Of a stretch of 64,000 nucleotides of DNA, positions 44,867 through 54,135 are shown piece by piece. A model generated the notes under the pieces. That model worked only from the letters and a program-made list of their open reading frames with translations, did no database searches and had not been told where the DNA came from. The DNA comes from CAYUQT01 sp964446835 (GTDB lineage: Bacteria > Planctomycetota > Phycisphaerae > UBA1845 > JAFGLZ01): contig CAYUQT010000043.1 in the NCBI GenBank assembly GCA_964446835.1, positions 17,852 through 81,851 of the forward strand. Direction: 5' to 3'. Numbering within the stretch: the stretch's first letter is position 1; each line of letters opens with the position of its first letter. Made by a program: the position numbers and the translations under genes.

Positions 44867-46093
44867 ATGCGACATCCAACCAGGTGGATCGGCACGTTCG
44901 GAGGCTGCGTGGTTCTGAGCTGTGCAGCCTGGGTACACGCCCAGGATTGGCCTCAGTGGCGAGGCTCGAATCGCGACGGCAAGGTGGCCGGGTTCGTCGC
45001 GCCGCAGAGCTGGCCTAAGGAACTGAGCCAGAAGTGGAAGACCGCCGTGGGTTACGGCGACGCGACGCCGGCCCTGGTGGGCGACAGGCTTTATCTCTTC
45101 ACGCGTCAGGGCAACGACGAGATCACTCTCTGCCTGAATGCGGCCGACGGAAAGGAAATCTGGCAGGAGAAGTACCCGGCCCAGGCCGTCAAGGGACCGG
45201 CCGCCCGGCACCCTGGGCCGAGGAGCTCGCCCACCGTGGCAGACGGCAAGGTCGTCACGCTGGGCGTCGGGGGTGTGCTCTCCTGCCTGAACGCCGATAC
45301 CGGCAAGCTTCTCTGGCGCAAGGACGAGTACAGCAAGGCCGTGCCCCAGTTCTTCACATCGATGTCTCCGATTGTTGTGGATGGCAAGTGCATTGCGCAC
45401 CTCGGCGGCAAGGACAAGGGGGCCATCATTGCGTATGACCTGGAGACGGGTGCTCAGAAGTGGATATGGGAGGGCGAAGGACCTGCTTACTCGTCGCCCG
45501 TGCTAATGACCATCGACGGCACGAAGCAGGTGGTCGTTCAGACCGAAAAGAACCTTGAAGGACTCGCTGTGGCCGATGGCAAGCTGCTCTGGAAGGTGCC
45601 GACGGTGGTGCAGCCGAGGTTCTGGAATTCGGCAACGCCGATCGTCGACGGCCAGACGGTGTACTATACGGGGCAGGGCACGGGCACCCGTGCGGTCAAG
45701 ATCGAGAAGCAGGGTGACGCGTTTGCCACCAAAGAGCTGTGGACCAACGAGAAGCTCGGTACGATCTACAACACGCCGGTGCTAAAGAACGGGTTCCTCT
45801 TCGGCCTGTCGGATCGCGGCAATCTGTTCTGTATGAATGCGGCGACCGGCCAGACGGTCTGGACGGATTCGACCCGACGCGAGAACTTCGGGGGGATTGT
45901 CGACGCCGGAGCCGTGTTGCTGGCGCTGCCGAACACATCTGAACTGGTTGTATACAAGCCGGACGACAAGGCCTATGCCGAGATTGCCAAGTACAAGGTC
46001 GCCGAGACGCCCACGTATGCACACCCCATCCTCTCGGGAAAGCGGATGTACGTGAAGGACCAGCAATCGCTGGCCCTGTATACCGTTGAATAG
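44867..46093 (+). CDS. Secreted PQQ-like beta-propeller protein
   Basis: A 408-residue exported protein with a signal peptide (WIGTFGGCVVLSCAAWVHAQ) and seven to eight beta-propeller blades of the pyrrolo-quinoline-quinone-like (quinoprotein/YncE) type: DWPQWRGSNRDGKVAGF, DRLYLFTRQGNDEITLCLNA, AADGKEIWQEKYPA, TGKLLWRKDE, TGAQKWIWEGEG and LFCMNAATGQTVW. No haem or calcium-binding dehydrogenase motif is visible, so binding or scaffold function is as likely as catalysis. GGGAG precedes ATG 44867. It lies between sulfatases and the PfpI-sialidase fusion on one strand. Proteins of this family are common companions of sulfatases in Planctomycetota. Confidence 0.88.
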   Translation: MRHPTRWIGTFGGCVVLSCAAWVHAQDWPQWRGSNRDGKVAGFVAPQSWPKELSQKWKTAVGYGDATPALVGDRLYLFTRQGNDEITLCLNAADGKEIWQEKYPAQAVKGPAARHPGPRSSPTVADGKVVTLGVGGVLSCLNADTGKLLWRKDEYSKAVPQFFTSMSPIVVDGKCIAHLGGKDKGAIIAYDLETGAQKWIWEGEGPAYSSPVLMTIDGTKQVVVQTEKNLEGLAVADGKLLWKVPTVVQPRFWNSATPIVDGQTVYYTGQGTGTRAVKIEKQGDAFATKELWTNEKLGTIYNTPVLKNGFLFGLSDRGNLFCMNAATGQTVWTDSTRRENFGGIVDAGAVLLALPNTSELVVYKPDDKAYAEIAKYKVAETPTYAHPILSGKRMYVKDQQSLALYTVE

Positions 46094-46176
46094 GGGTCCG
46101 GCGTCGGCGGCATGCGAGTTCGCGCGTGACTGTTGCAGGTGCACTCCAGACGTCCAGTTATTGAAGGGAAGCTAAA

Positions 46177-47982
46177 ATGCCCCGCCGATGCTTCGTGTTT
46201 GCTGAGGGCCTTCTGCTCACAATGACCGCAGGACTCGCCGTAGCCCAACCCGCAGCTCCCACCGACACAGAATCTCCACCCCAACGTTCCAGCCTCAGGT
46301 CCGAGCAGCCCGACAACATCGGCAAGCCGAAGGTCCTGCTGGTCATTGGCGATGGTGCCGAGGTGCTTGATACGATGGCCCCCTACTTCCGCCTCGGCGA
46401 GGACTACCAGGTGGTCGTAGCCGGTCCCAAGAAGCGAACCTATCATCTCGTCATGCATGAAATCGGTCCCGGATGGGACATCACCGAGGAACGCCCCGGC
46501 TATCACCTCGACGCAGACATCGCCTTCAAGGACGTCCGGCCCGACGACTATATTGCCCTGGTACTCCCCGGCGGCAGAGCACCGGAGTACCTTCGCTACG
46601 ACGCCGACCTGATGCGAATCACCCGATCCTTCTTCGCCAAGGACAAGCCGGTGGCCTCGATCTGCCATGGTGCGGAAATCATCGCCGCCGCCGACGTGAT
46701 CCGGGGCAAGCGGGTGACAACGATTCTTAAGTGCCGCTTCGATGTGGAGGTGTGCGGTGGAATCTATGTGGAAGAGGGCGTGGTTCGATCGGGCAACCTG
46801 ATCTGTGCCCAGGGCAAGAAGGACATCTCGCCATGGATGCGCCAGTTTGTGAAGATGATCGAGTCGCGCCCCACCTCGTCAACGTCCAAACCCCCGGCGG
46901 CGACCAAGGAACAGATCGCCTCGCTCGACCGAAACGCCTTGCGCACCGTTCCCACGAAACACGTCGTTGTATACAGGGAACCCGGACGTTTTGCCGGTTG
47001 GCCCGCAAATCGCGGGATCTGGTGCTGGGGCAACGAGATCCTGGTTGCATTCTCGGTTGGGGGGTACAAAGAGAGCCTCACCGAGCACTCGATCGACAAG
47101 GGCAAGCCGGCCGAGAGCCTGGTTGCCCGAAGTCTGGATGGCGGCGAAACCTGGACTGTGAAACGACCCGCGGGGTTCGTCGGCGACGGTCGGAAGGCCA
47201 CGCCGTGTCCCGGCCGCATCAACTTCGCGCATCCGGATTTCGCCATGCAGGTGGAGCGATCCGAGTTTCGGGTCTCGTGCGATCGCGGCCGAACCTGGCG
47301 GGGACCTTACGCCCTGCCGCTGGTAGGTGTGGAGCTGACGTCCAGAACTGACTATCTCCCGGGCGATTCCGGCGAATGTCTGTTCTTCCTGTCTGCCCGT
47401 GAACAGAAAGGGAGCACCGATCGCGCCTTCTGCGCCCGATCCCCCGATGGTGGCAGGACCATACGGTTCCTGTCGTGGATGACCACTGATTCCAGCCGAT
47501 CGGTCATGCCGGCCACGGTGCGATGCTCGAAGAACCACCTCGTCTCGGCCATGCGGCGAAGGTCCGAGCAGAGGCAGGACGGTGCTGATACCGACAGGAA
47601 CTGGATTGACGTCTACGAATCCGCCGACACCGGGCAAACTTGGACGTTCTTGAGCAAGGTGGCCAACACCGACGGTGGCGGCGCCAACGGCAACCCGCCC
47701 AGCATGATCCGGCTCAACGACGGCCGATTGTGTGTGGCCTATGGGTATCGGGCGTTTCCCTTTGGCATCCGTGCCCGGCTCAGCACCAACCAGGGAAAGA
47801 CCTGGGGCGACGAGATTCACCTGAGAGATGACGGACGGATGTGGGACCTGGGCTATACGCGGATGGTTCAGCGCCCCGACGGTAAGGTGGTGACGATCTA
47901 TTACTACACGACGCACGAGAATCCCGAGCAGCACATCGCGGCGACGATCTGGTCGCCTCCGGCTGCTCCATCGTTGCGATGA
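46177..47982 (+). CDS. Secreted fusion of DJ-1/PfpI domain and sialidase-type BNR propeller
   Basis: A 601-residue protein with a signal peptide and two domains. The DJ-1/PfpI-like domain (about 50-225) has KVLLVIGDGAEVLDTMAPYF, LVLPGGRAPEYLR and the nucleophile elbow ASICHGAEII with Cys166 followed by His167. The second domain (about 250-595) is a sialidase-like propeller with several Asp-box-type repeats: SLDGGETWTV, SCDRGRTWRG, SPDGGRTIRF, SADTGQTWTF and STNQGKTWGD. The coding sequence is continuous, with no sign of a frameshift between them. PfpI domains are usually stand-alone cytoplasmic enzymes, so the exported fusion is unusual. GAAGGGAAG precedes the ATG. Hydrolytic specificity of either half is not known. 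Confidence 0.85.
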   Translation: MPRRCFVFAEGLLLTMTAGLAVAQPAAPTDTESPPQRSSLRSEQPDNIGKPKVLLVIGDGAEVLDTMAPYFRLGEDYQVVVAGPKKRTYHLVMHEIGPGWDITEERPGYHLDADIAFKDVRPDDYIALVLPGGRAPEYLRYDADLMRITRSFFAKDKPVASICHGAEIIAAADVIRGKRVTTILKCRFDVEVCGGIYVEEGVVRSGNLICAQGKKDISPWMRQFVKMIESRPTSSTSKPPAATKEQIASLDRNALRTVPTKHVVVYREPGRFAGWPANRGIWCWGNEILVAFSVGGYKESLTEHSIDKGKPAESLVARSLDGGETWTVKRPAGFVGDGRKATPCPGRINFAHPDFAMQVERSEFRVSCDRGRTWRGPYALPLVGVELTSRTDYLPGDSGECLFFLSAREQKGSTDRAFCARSPDGGRTIRFLSWMTTDSSRSVMPATVRCSKNHLVSAMRRRSEQRQDGADTDRNWIDVYESADTGQTWTFLSKVANTDGGGANGNPPSMIRLNDGRLCVAYGYRAFPFGIRARLSTNQGKTWGDEIHLRDDGRMWDLGYTRMVQRPDGKVVTIYYYTTHENPEQHIAATIWSPPAAPSLR

Positions 47983-48178
47983 CCGGTGGCGAACGATTCG
48001 GCCGAACGGCGAAATGAAGATCCCTCAACACTCCATCGGCCCACCCCTTGCACAGAAGGCCGCACCGTACTACAAACAACCCCATCCAGCGGGTATCGCC
48101 CCGATCTCAGACGGCCGGCGGTGGTTCGGCTGCCGATACCTGCTTCAACGCCGGGTAATGAAAGGAATTCACAGAGAC

Positions 48179-49093
48179 ATGACATCGCATCCTATACATA
48201 GCGGAAGAAGCCTCGTCGCGAGTCTGACCCTTCTGATATCCCTGGCAGCGAACCTGATCATTGCTGCCGACGGCCACGCCCAGGAATCAGTCGCGGTCAA
48301 GAGCGGCGAGAAGATCGCCTTCCTCGGCGATTCGATCACACAGGGGGGTGCGGCTTCGCCGTGCGGCTACGTTCGGCTGGTCATCAGCGGGCTGAAGGCC
48401 AACGGAATCGACACCGTGCCGATTCCAGCCGGGATTGGAGGACACAAGTCCAACGACATGCTGGCGCGACTCGACCGCGACGTACTGAGCAAGAAGCCCG
48501 ACTGGATGACGCTGAGTTGCGGCGTCAACGACGTCTGGCACGGCGCCAAGGGCGTTCCCCTGGAAGACTACAAGAAGAACATTACGGCCATCGTCGATCA
48601 GACCCTGGCCGCCAACGTCAAGGTGGTCATCCTCACCGCCACGATGATCGGCGAGGATCAACCCAATGCGAACAACCAGAAGCTGATCGCCTACAACGAG
48701 TTTCTCAGAGAACTGGCCAAGGAGAAGAAGTGCCGGCTGGCCGACCTGAACGCCGACATGCAGGCCGAGGTTGCCACCCGCAGCAAGACGCCCCACGTCG
48801 GCCACCTCCTGACGACCGACGGCGTACACATGAACCCGCAGGGGAACGTCATGATGGCCACCGGTGTCCTGAAGGCCTTCGGACTCGACGAGGCGCAGAT
48901 CAAGAAGGCGCGTGCCGCGTGGCTCGACATGCCCCATGCGGTCGACGTCTCTGGAAGTGTCTCTTTGACCCTGCGGCAGTATCAGCAACTATGTGATCTC
49001 GCCGGAAAGCGGAAGTGTGGCGTGAATGACGTGGTCAGCGCCGAGGCCACGCAGTCGGTCCAGTCACTGCTCAAGAGCGAATCGCGGGAGTAG
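48179..49093 (+). CDS. Secreted SGNH/GDSL hydrolase
   Basis: A 304-residue exported esterase of the SGNH family. Signal peptide SLVASLTLLISLAANLIIA. Block I FLGDSITQGG with Ser52, block II glycine in GIGGHKSNDM, block III Asn in SCGVNDVWHG, block V DGVHMN with Asp214 and His217. This is the pattern of carbohydrate acetylesterases or lysophospholipase-like members; sugar deacetylation fits the surrounding sulfatases. The C-terminal part (about 245-304) adds a helical extension. ATG 48179 was chosen as the one directly before the signal; an ATG at 48158 and longer frames are less likely. It closes the glycan-degradation cluster. Confidence 0.87.
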   Translation: MTSHPIHSGRSLVASLTLLISLAANLIIAADGHAQESVAVKSGEKIAFLGDSITQGGAASPCGYVRLVISGLKANGIDTVPIPAGIGGHKSNDMLARLDRDVLSKKPDWMTLSCGVNDVWHGAKGVPLEDYKKNITAIVDQTLAANVKVVILTATMIGEDQPNANNQKLIAYNEFLRELAKEKKCRLADLNADMQAEVATRSKTPHVGHLLTTDGVHMNPQGNVMMATGVLKAFGLDEAQIKKARAAWLDMPHAVDVSGSVSLTLRQYQQLCDLAGKRKCGVNDVVSAEATQSVQSLLKSESRE

Positions 49094-49438
49094 GAACCCG
49101 TTTGAGGGCCCGAAGCGAGGGCACGCGCCCGAGAGTTTTCGCAAAAGCCCAACTTCGCCCCTTATGCTGAACTGCAAGCGGTCTGACCACGCCGCCCCCC
49201 TGTCACGCCCTGGCCGGAGCGTCCCTGAAAAAGTCAGACGAACATGACGCTTCTGTGACAATTCCGAAGGACTGGCCGTGTAGTTTGTTGGACCTGACTG
49301 ACCCCAGAGATGAAGGGGCCACAATTACACGCTTGAGGAGTTGTAATATAGTGTATTTCTACGTGACAATACAGGTAAGGCGCTGTCTTCTTGGAGGAGC
49401 TTTGGTCACGTTATCGGAACCTTGCCGCAAACGTACCG
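49094..49438. other. Intergenic stretch upstream of the type II secretion operon
   Basis: No gene recognised; the first half is GC-rich and the second AT-rich (TTGTAATATAGTG near 49340-49352). The operon promoter candidate is at its right end. Confidence 0.5.
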
Positions 49439-49449
49439 TATAATACGGA
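49437..49449 (+). promoter_or_regulatory. TATAAT box in a palindrome before gspE
   Basis: A perfect -10 box TATAAT at 49439-49444 sits inside the 13-base palindrome CCGTATAATACGG. Transcription would start about 28 bases before the gspE ATG. No good -35 box is found at the standard spacing, so an activator may be needed. Confidence 0.5.
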
Positions 49450-49478
49450 GGGCCTCGGCGTATCACCTGGAGTTGCAC

Positions 49479-51197
49479 ATGGCGGGCCATCGCATTGGGG
49501 AAATCCTTATACGGCTCGGCTACCTGACGCCGGACCGACTCGCTCAGATGGAACGATCCACCAACCAGGATGGCCTGCGGATCGGCGAGCACCTGGTCCG
49601 TCTGGGCCTCATCCATCCGGACGATCTGACGCACGCCCTGTCGGTTCAGCATGACATCCCACTGGCAAGTCTGTCGAACACCGAAGTTGCCGACGACGCC
49701 CTGCGGCTCATCCCGGCCGATCTGGCGCAGCGGTACCGGGTGCTTCCCCTGAAGACTCATAACGGGCAGCTCGACCTGGCCATGGCGGACCCCTTCGACC
49801 TTCAGGCCGTCGGCGACCTCGGCGCGGTCTGTGGAATGGATATCGTCCGTTGGTATGCCCGACCGACCGAGTTGGCCGATGCCCTTCGCCGGCTCTATGG
49901 CACATCGGCGGCTCGCATGGCCGATTCCCTTGCCGCCGAAATCGACAGCCTGGAAGAGACGATCGCGGAGGATTCCATCGGCCACCTCCATGAACTGGCG
50001 CGGGAGCCGTCGCTGATCAACCTGGTCAATCTGATCGTGCTCGAAGCGGTGCAGGACAAGGCCAGCGATATCCACATCGAGCCGTTCGAACACGAATTGA
50101 AGGTCAAGTATCGCACCGACGGCGTGCTGCACGAGATGAAGAGTCCGCCCAAGCACCTGCAGGCGGCCATCGTCAGCCGCATCAAGATCATGGCGAACCT
50201 CAACATCGCCGAACGGTTTGTGCCGCAGGACGGGCACATCAAGTTTGTCGCCCCCGAGGCGAATGTCGACATCCGCGTCTCGACCGTGCCGACCGTGTTC
50301 GGTGAGAGCGTCGTTCTGCGGATCCTCGACAAGAGCAACACGCTCCGCCGGCTCGGCGAACTGGGCATGTCTGCCGATCTCCTGCGAGTGTTCGACGGGG
50401 TCATCCGCCGCCCGCACGGCATGGTTCTCGTGACCGGTCCGACGGGCAGCGGCAAGACGACGACGCTCTATGCGGCCCTCAACCGCATCTACACGCCGGG
50501 CAAGAAGATGATCACGATCGAGGACCCCGTGGAATTTCATCTGGAAGGCATCGATCAGATGCCGGTCAACCCGAAGCGGGGGCTCACGTTCGCCGGCGGG
50601 CTGCGGGCCATCCTCCGGCACGACCCAGACATCATCATGGTGGGCGAAATCCGCGACAGCGAGACGGCCGATATCGCCATCCGCAGCGCGCTGACCGGCC
50701 ACCTGGTCTTCTCCACTCTGCACACGAACGACGCGGCCGGGGCCGTCACACGGTTGCTCGACATGGGCATCGAGCCGTTCCTGTTGGCCACGACCCTTGA
50801 GGCGATTGTCGCGCAACGGCTGCTGCGTGTGGTGTGCGATCGCTGCGCCGAGACCCACGAGCCGTCGCTGCAGGTGCTCGAACAGCTCGGCGTCGACGCC
50901 CCGTCGTTCCGCGGGGCGAAGCTTCGTCGCGGCGTCGGCTGCCAGGAGTGCCACCACACGGGGTATCGAGGCCGGGTGGGGATTTTCGAGATGATCCCCG
51001 TAACCGACGCGGTTCGCGAGGTCGTCCTGCAACGACCCTCCGGAAGCCAGGTTCGGCAGGCCGCCGACGGTGCGTTCGTCAGCATGAGACAAGATGGTTA
51101 TCGAAAGGTGCTCGAAGGCGCGACCACGCTCGAAGAAGTATGGCGCGTGACACAAGACGCGGCGGAAAACGGCACGCCGCTCGAACTGAGCGTTTGA
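49479..51197 (+). CDS. gspE: Type II secretion ATPase GspE
   Basis: A 572-residue hexameric secretion ATPase that powers pseudopilus assembly. It has an N-terminal GspE/MshEN domain (GHRIGEILIRLGYLT), a middle domain with ASDIHIEP, and the ATPase core: Walker A GPTGSGKTTT with Lys326, Asp box, Walker B DIIMVGEIRD and His box STLHTNDAAGAVTRL. The tetra-cysteine zinc motif is complete: C453-D-R-C456 and C488-Q-E-C491. GGAG is six bases before ATG 49479. It opens an operon of eleven genes for the type II secretion apparatus. Confidence 0.96.
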   Translation: MAGHRIGEILIRLGYLTPDRLAQMERSTNQDGLRIGEHLVRLGLIHPDDLTHALSVQHDIPLASLSNTEVADDALRLIPADLAQRYRVLPLKTHNGQLDLAMADPFDLQAVGDLGAVCGMDIVRWYARPTELADALRRLYGTSAARMADSLAAEIDSLEETIAEDSIGHLHELAREPSLINLVNLIVLEAVQDKASDIHIEPFEHELKVKYRTDGVLHEMKSPPKHLQAAIVSRIKIMANLNIAERFVPQDGHIKFVAPEANVDIRVSTVPTVFGESVVLRILDKSNTLRRLGELGMSADLLRVFDGVIRRPHGMVLVTGPTGSGKTTTLYAALNRIYTPGKKMITIEDPVEFHLEGIDQMPVNPKRGLTFAGGLRAILRHDPDIIMVGEIRDSETADIAIRSALTGHLVFSTLHTNDAAGAVTRLLDMGIEPFLLATTLEAIVAQRLLRVVCDRCAETHEPSLQVLEQLGVDAPSFRGAKLRRGVGCQECHHTGYRGRVGIFEMIPVTDAVREVVLQRPSGSQVRQAADGAFVSMRQDGYRKVLEGATTLEEVWRVTQDAAENGTPLELSV

Positions 51198-51251
51198 CAA
51201 GACGTTCGAACCCAAGGTCCGCCCCGTGTGAACCGGGGCTCGCGGGCGGTT

Positions 51252-52487
51252 ATGGCGACGTTCGCATATAAGGCGGTTGCTGTAGACGGCCGTGACGTCC
51301 ACGGCGAACTCGATGCGCCGGACCGGCCGTCGGCCGTCCGGGAGCTGGCCGCTCGGGGCGTGTGCGTGACCGACCTCCGAGAGGGCCGTGCCCACGGGTT
51401 GTCTCTGGCACCCTCCAATGGACGCCGTAAGCGTCTCCGCATACGGCCAAAACAGGTGGCGGTCTTCACACGACAGCTCGCGGTGTCGCTGGAGGCCGGC
51501 CTGCCGCTTCTGACGGTGCTCAACGTGATGGGGCAAGAACTGGAGTACGCCCCCTCGCGAGAGCTTCTCAGCCGCCTCAGCCAGCGCGTTCAACAGGGAG
51601 CCAGCCTGTCCGACGCCCTGGCCGAGCATCCGGATGTGTTTACGCCGATGTATGTTCGATTGGTCAAGGTGGGCGAGGTCGGCGGCCTGCTCGAATCGGT
51701 GCTCGCGCAGATCGCCGACATGCTCGATCGTCAGGTCGACCTCCGGGAACGGGTGAAAAGCGCCTCCATCTATCCCGCGATCTTGCTGTTGCTCGGGACC
51801 GTTTCCGTCGCCATTATCGTCACCATCATCGTCCCTCGAATTGTCGAATCGGTTGCGGTAGACCCATCGATGTTGCCCTGGCCTACCCGGGTTCTGCTGG
51901 GTCTGAGCGGTTTCGTCCGCCAGTGGTGGTGGCTTCTGCTGGCGGGGACGATCGGCGTGGTCGTGGGCTGGCGGCGGCTCGTGCTTCGCGGGTTCGGCCG
52001 ACAGTGGTGGGATGCCGCGCAGCTCCGCATCCCCCTCCTGCGTCGCCTGATTCGTCAGATCGAGGCCGCGCGGTTCTCCCGAAGTCTGGGCATTCTGGCG
52101 CGCGGTGGCGTGCCGATCACCGAGGCCCTGCCGGTCGTTCGAGACACGATCCAGAACACCGTGATCCGCGACGCCCTGTACGACGTGGCCGAATCCATCA
52201 AGGCCGGCGAGCCGATCGCCCGCCCTCTTCAACGAAGCGGCATGTTTCCCCCCTTGCTGGTTCAGATGATCCGTGTGGGCGAGAACACCGGGCAGTTGGA
52301 TGAGATGTTGCTGCGATCGGCACAGATACACGAGTCGGAAGCCCGCGTGTCTCTGGACCGGGTAGTGAACGTGCTGCCGGTACTGATGATCCTGGTGCTG
52401 GCCTGCATCATCGGATTCATCGTGGCCGGGCTGGTGCTGGCCATCGTGGAGTTCCAGACGACCGGCTTCGGTGCCTTGAACACCTGA
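51252..52487 (+). CDS. gspF: Type II secretion inner-membrane protein GspF
   Basis: A 411-residue platform protein with two GspF domains and three membrane helices (about 170-190, 220-240 and 380-405). It begins FAYKAVAVDGRDVHGELDA, the usual N-terminus, and has RLVKVGEVGG in the first domain and MIRVGENTGQL in the second, the conserved GE-x-G pair. ATG 51252 fits the family start; GTG 51228 in frame is an alternative. Fifty-four bases after gspE. Confidence 0.95.
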   Translation: MATFAYKAVAVDGRDVHGELDAPDRPSAVRELAARGVCVTDLREGRAHGLSLAPSNGRRKRLRIRPKQVAVFTRQLAVSLEAGLPLLTVLNVMGQELEYAPSRELLSRLSQRVQQGASLSDALAEHPDVFTPMYVRLVKVGEVGGLLESVLAQIADMLDRQVDLRERVKSASIYPAILLLLGTVSVAIIVTIIVPRIVESVAVDPSMLPWPTRVLLGLSGFVRQWWWLLLAGTIGVVVGWRRLVLRGFGRQWWDAAQLRIPLLRRLIRQIEAARFSRSLGILARGGVPITEALPVVRDTIQNTVIRDALYDVAESIKAGEPIARPLQRSGMFPPLLVQMIRVGENTGQLDEMLLRSAQIHESEARVSLDRVVNVLPVLMILVLACIIGFIVAGLVLAIVEFQTTGFGALNT

Positions 52488-52557
52488 AAGGATGCCCGTC
52501 AAGGCCTATTGCGGCAGCGGGTTCGACCGGGCACCTGTTGAATGGAGGAGTCATCAT

Positions 52558-52998
52558 ATGCCGATGCGTCCGCACACACGCTCTGAAAGCAAACGCAGGG
52601 CATTCACGCTGATCGAGTTCATCGTCGTCATTACGATCATCGGGATTCTTGCGGCACTGATCGTGCCGCGCTTCTTCGGCCGGATCGGCAGTGCCAAGCA
52701 GGCCGTGGCCAAACAGGCGGTGGCCGTGCTCGAGACCAAGGTACTGGAGTTCCAGGCCGACTGCGGCCGGCTCCCGACAGGCGGCGAAGGCTTGCGGGCC
52801 CTGCTGCGGGCCCCGTCGGATGTCGGTGACCACTGGAAGGGACCGTACGTCAAGGAGAAGGACATCACCGACCCATGGGGCGTCGAGTACACCTACCGAT
52901 GCCCAGGGCGGCGAAACGCCGACTTCGACATATTCACCTATGGCTCCGACCGCCAGGAAGGCGGTGAGGGTGAGAACGAGGATATCGGCAACTGGTGA
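52558..52998 (+). CDS. gspG: Major pseudopilin GspG
   Basis: The 146-residue major pseudopilin. Its leader ends RRA, with cleavage expected after Ala15, then FTLIEFIVVITIIGILAALIVP with Glu20 at +5. The C-terminal GspG domain shows LPTGGEGLRALL, DHWKGPYVKEKDITDPWG and calcium-site-like end SDRQEGGEGENEDIGNW. The residue before the cleavage site is alanine instead of the usual glycine, as in several pseudopilins here. GGAGGAG is seven bases upstream of the ATG. Confidence 0.94.
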   Translation: MPMRPHTRSESKRRAFTLIEFIVVITIIGILAALIVPRFFGRIGSAKQAVAKQAVAVLETKVLEFQADCGRLPTGGEGLRALLRAPSDVGDHWKGPYVKEKDITDPWGVEYTYRCPGRRNADFDIFTYGSDRQEGGEGENEDIGNW

Positions 52999-53008
52999 GA
53001 CCACAATC

Positions 53009-53599
53009 GTGCGTTTCAAGGGACTGGAAACAACCTGGGTCGATCGCCGACGGGCGAGGCCTTGCCGAGCCGCAGCAGCCTTCACGCTGCTTGAGCTGCT
53101 GGTCGTCCTGTCGATCATCGCTCTGCTGGCGGGAGTGATCGTGCCGCGAATGGATCGTTCGGTAAGCCGTCGCGAACTCGACGAGGCGGCCGGCCGATTC
53201 GCACAGACGGCGCGAACCGTTCGGGAACTGGCCGTGGCGAGGCACCAGCCCTACGCCATCGAGATGGACCTCGACGGGAAGCGATACGCCGTGGTGGCGC
53301 CATCGGGTCGAGAGCGCCAGGAGCAGTGGCGAGTGGTTCAGGCCTCATGGATGAAGGCCCAGAAATGGCCTGAAACCGTGACCGTCGCATCGTACAAGAC
53401 GCCCGATGGTACAAGGGTAGAGGGCGGGCGGCAGTATCTGAGATTCTTTCCGGACGGGTCGAGCACGGGCGTGGTGTTTCGGCTCGTGGGTCGTCAGGAG
53501 GCCCGCGACATCGTGGTGCATCCGCACAGTGGCCGTGTCGTTTACGGAGATGCCAAGACGATGGACGTCGCCCCGGATCAGTACGACCTGGGCGATTGA
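53009..53599 (+). CDS. gspH: Minor pseudopilin GspH
   Basis: A 196-residue minor pseudopilin. A GTG start at 53009 gives the basic leader (VDRRRARPCRAAAA), then FTLLELLVVLSIIALLAGVIVP with Glu at +5, and the GspH-type domain: RTVRELAVARHQPYAIEMD, then FRLVGRQEARDIVVHPHSGRV at the end. Ala again precedes the cleavage site. Ten bases from the gspG stop. Confidence 0.88.
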   Translation: MRFKGLETTWVDRRRARPCRAAAAFTLLELLVVLSIIALLAGVIVPRMDRSVSRRELDEAAGRFAQTARTVRELAVARHQPYAIEMDLDGKRYAVVAPSGRERQEQWRVVQASWMKAQKWPETVTVASYKTPDGTRVEGGRQYLRFFPDGSSTGVVFRLVGRQEARDIVVHPHSGRVVYGDAKTMDVAPDQYDLGD

Positions 53600-53633
53600 G
53601 GTGTGTTCGTTGACGAGTTCATTACCCAGGGTG

Positions 53634-54128
53634 ATGTGCCGAGCGTCGAGAGTGCGCCCTCGCATCCGACGGCTTCCGATGCCGGGTCGCGGCATGACGC
53701 TCATCGAGGTGCTGGTAGCCTCGGTGCTGTTGGGCGTCGGCGTCACCGGATTGATCTCGGTGTCCACGCTCTCCCTGCGCAATCAACAACGAACCGAGCT
53801 CCGGTCGAGCGCGCTCTGCCTGGCACAGGACAAGCTCGCGAACGTCGAACTCCTCGGTGCCCACGTCTGGATGCTGGGGCATCCGACCCAGGGGTCCGAG
53901 CGCCGAGGCAGTGCCCAGTTCAACTGGACCATCACCATCGAGCAATTGAGCGTGGGCGAGCTGTTCAGCGTCCGCATCGAGGTCCGATGGCTGGCCCCGG
54001 GCAGCAACGGGGAGATCACGATCGAGACATGGCTGAACGATTACGAGGCGGTGAAGGGCCCGACGAAGGAGTCCGCCGCTTCACCGACGGGTGCTCCGGC
54101 CCAGCCGAGCGCGCCGCCGGGTCGATAG
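53634..54128 (+). CDS. gspI: Minor pseudopilin GspI
   Basis: A 164-residue minor pseudopilin whose leader ends MPGRG, then MTLIEVLVASVLLGVGVTGL with Glu at +5. Here the cleavage-site residue is glycine. The rest matches GspI: SLRNQQRTELRSSALCLAQDKLANVELLG. The start is uncertain, ATG 53634 or GTG 53601; the ATG is chosen for proximity to a weak CAGGG site. It ends in a proline/alanine-rich tail. Confidence 0.85.
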   Translation: MCRASRVRPRIRRLPMPGRGMTLIEVLVASVLLGVGVTGLISVSTLSLRNQQRTELRSSALCLAQDKLANVELLGAHVWMLGHPTQGSERRGSAQFNWTITIEQLSVGELFSVRIEVRWLAPGSNGEITIETWLNDYEAVKGPTKESAASPTGAPAQPSAPPGR

Positions 54129-54135
54129 GAGTCCG

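Noticed and set aside
41434..45400. Minus-strand open frames of 566 and 540 codons
   Set aside because: Antisense to two sulfatases and the PQQ-type propeller, all with intact signatures.
49359..52502. A 1047-codon open frame on the minus strand
   Set aside because: It lies antisense to gspE and gspF, which have clear motifs; the frame is a by-product of GC-rich codon use and shows no recognisable domain.
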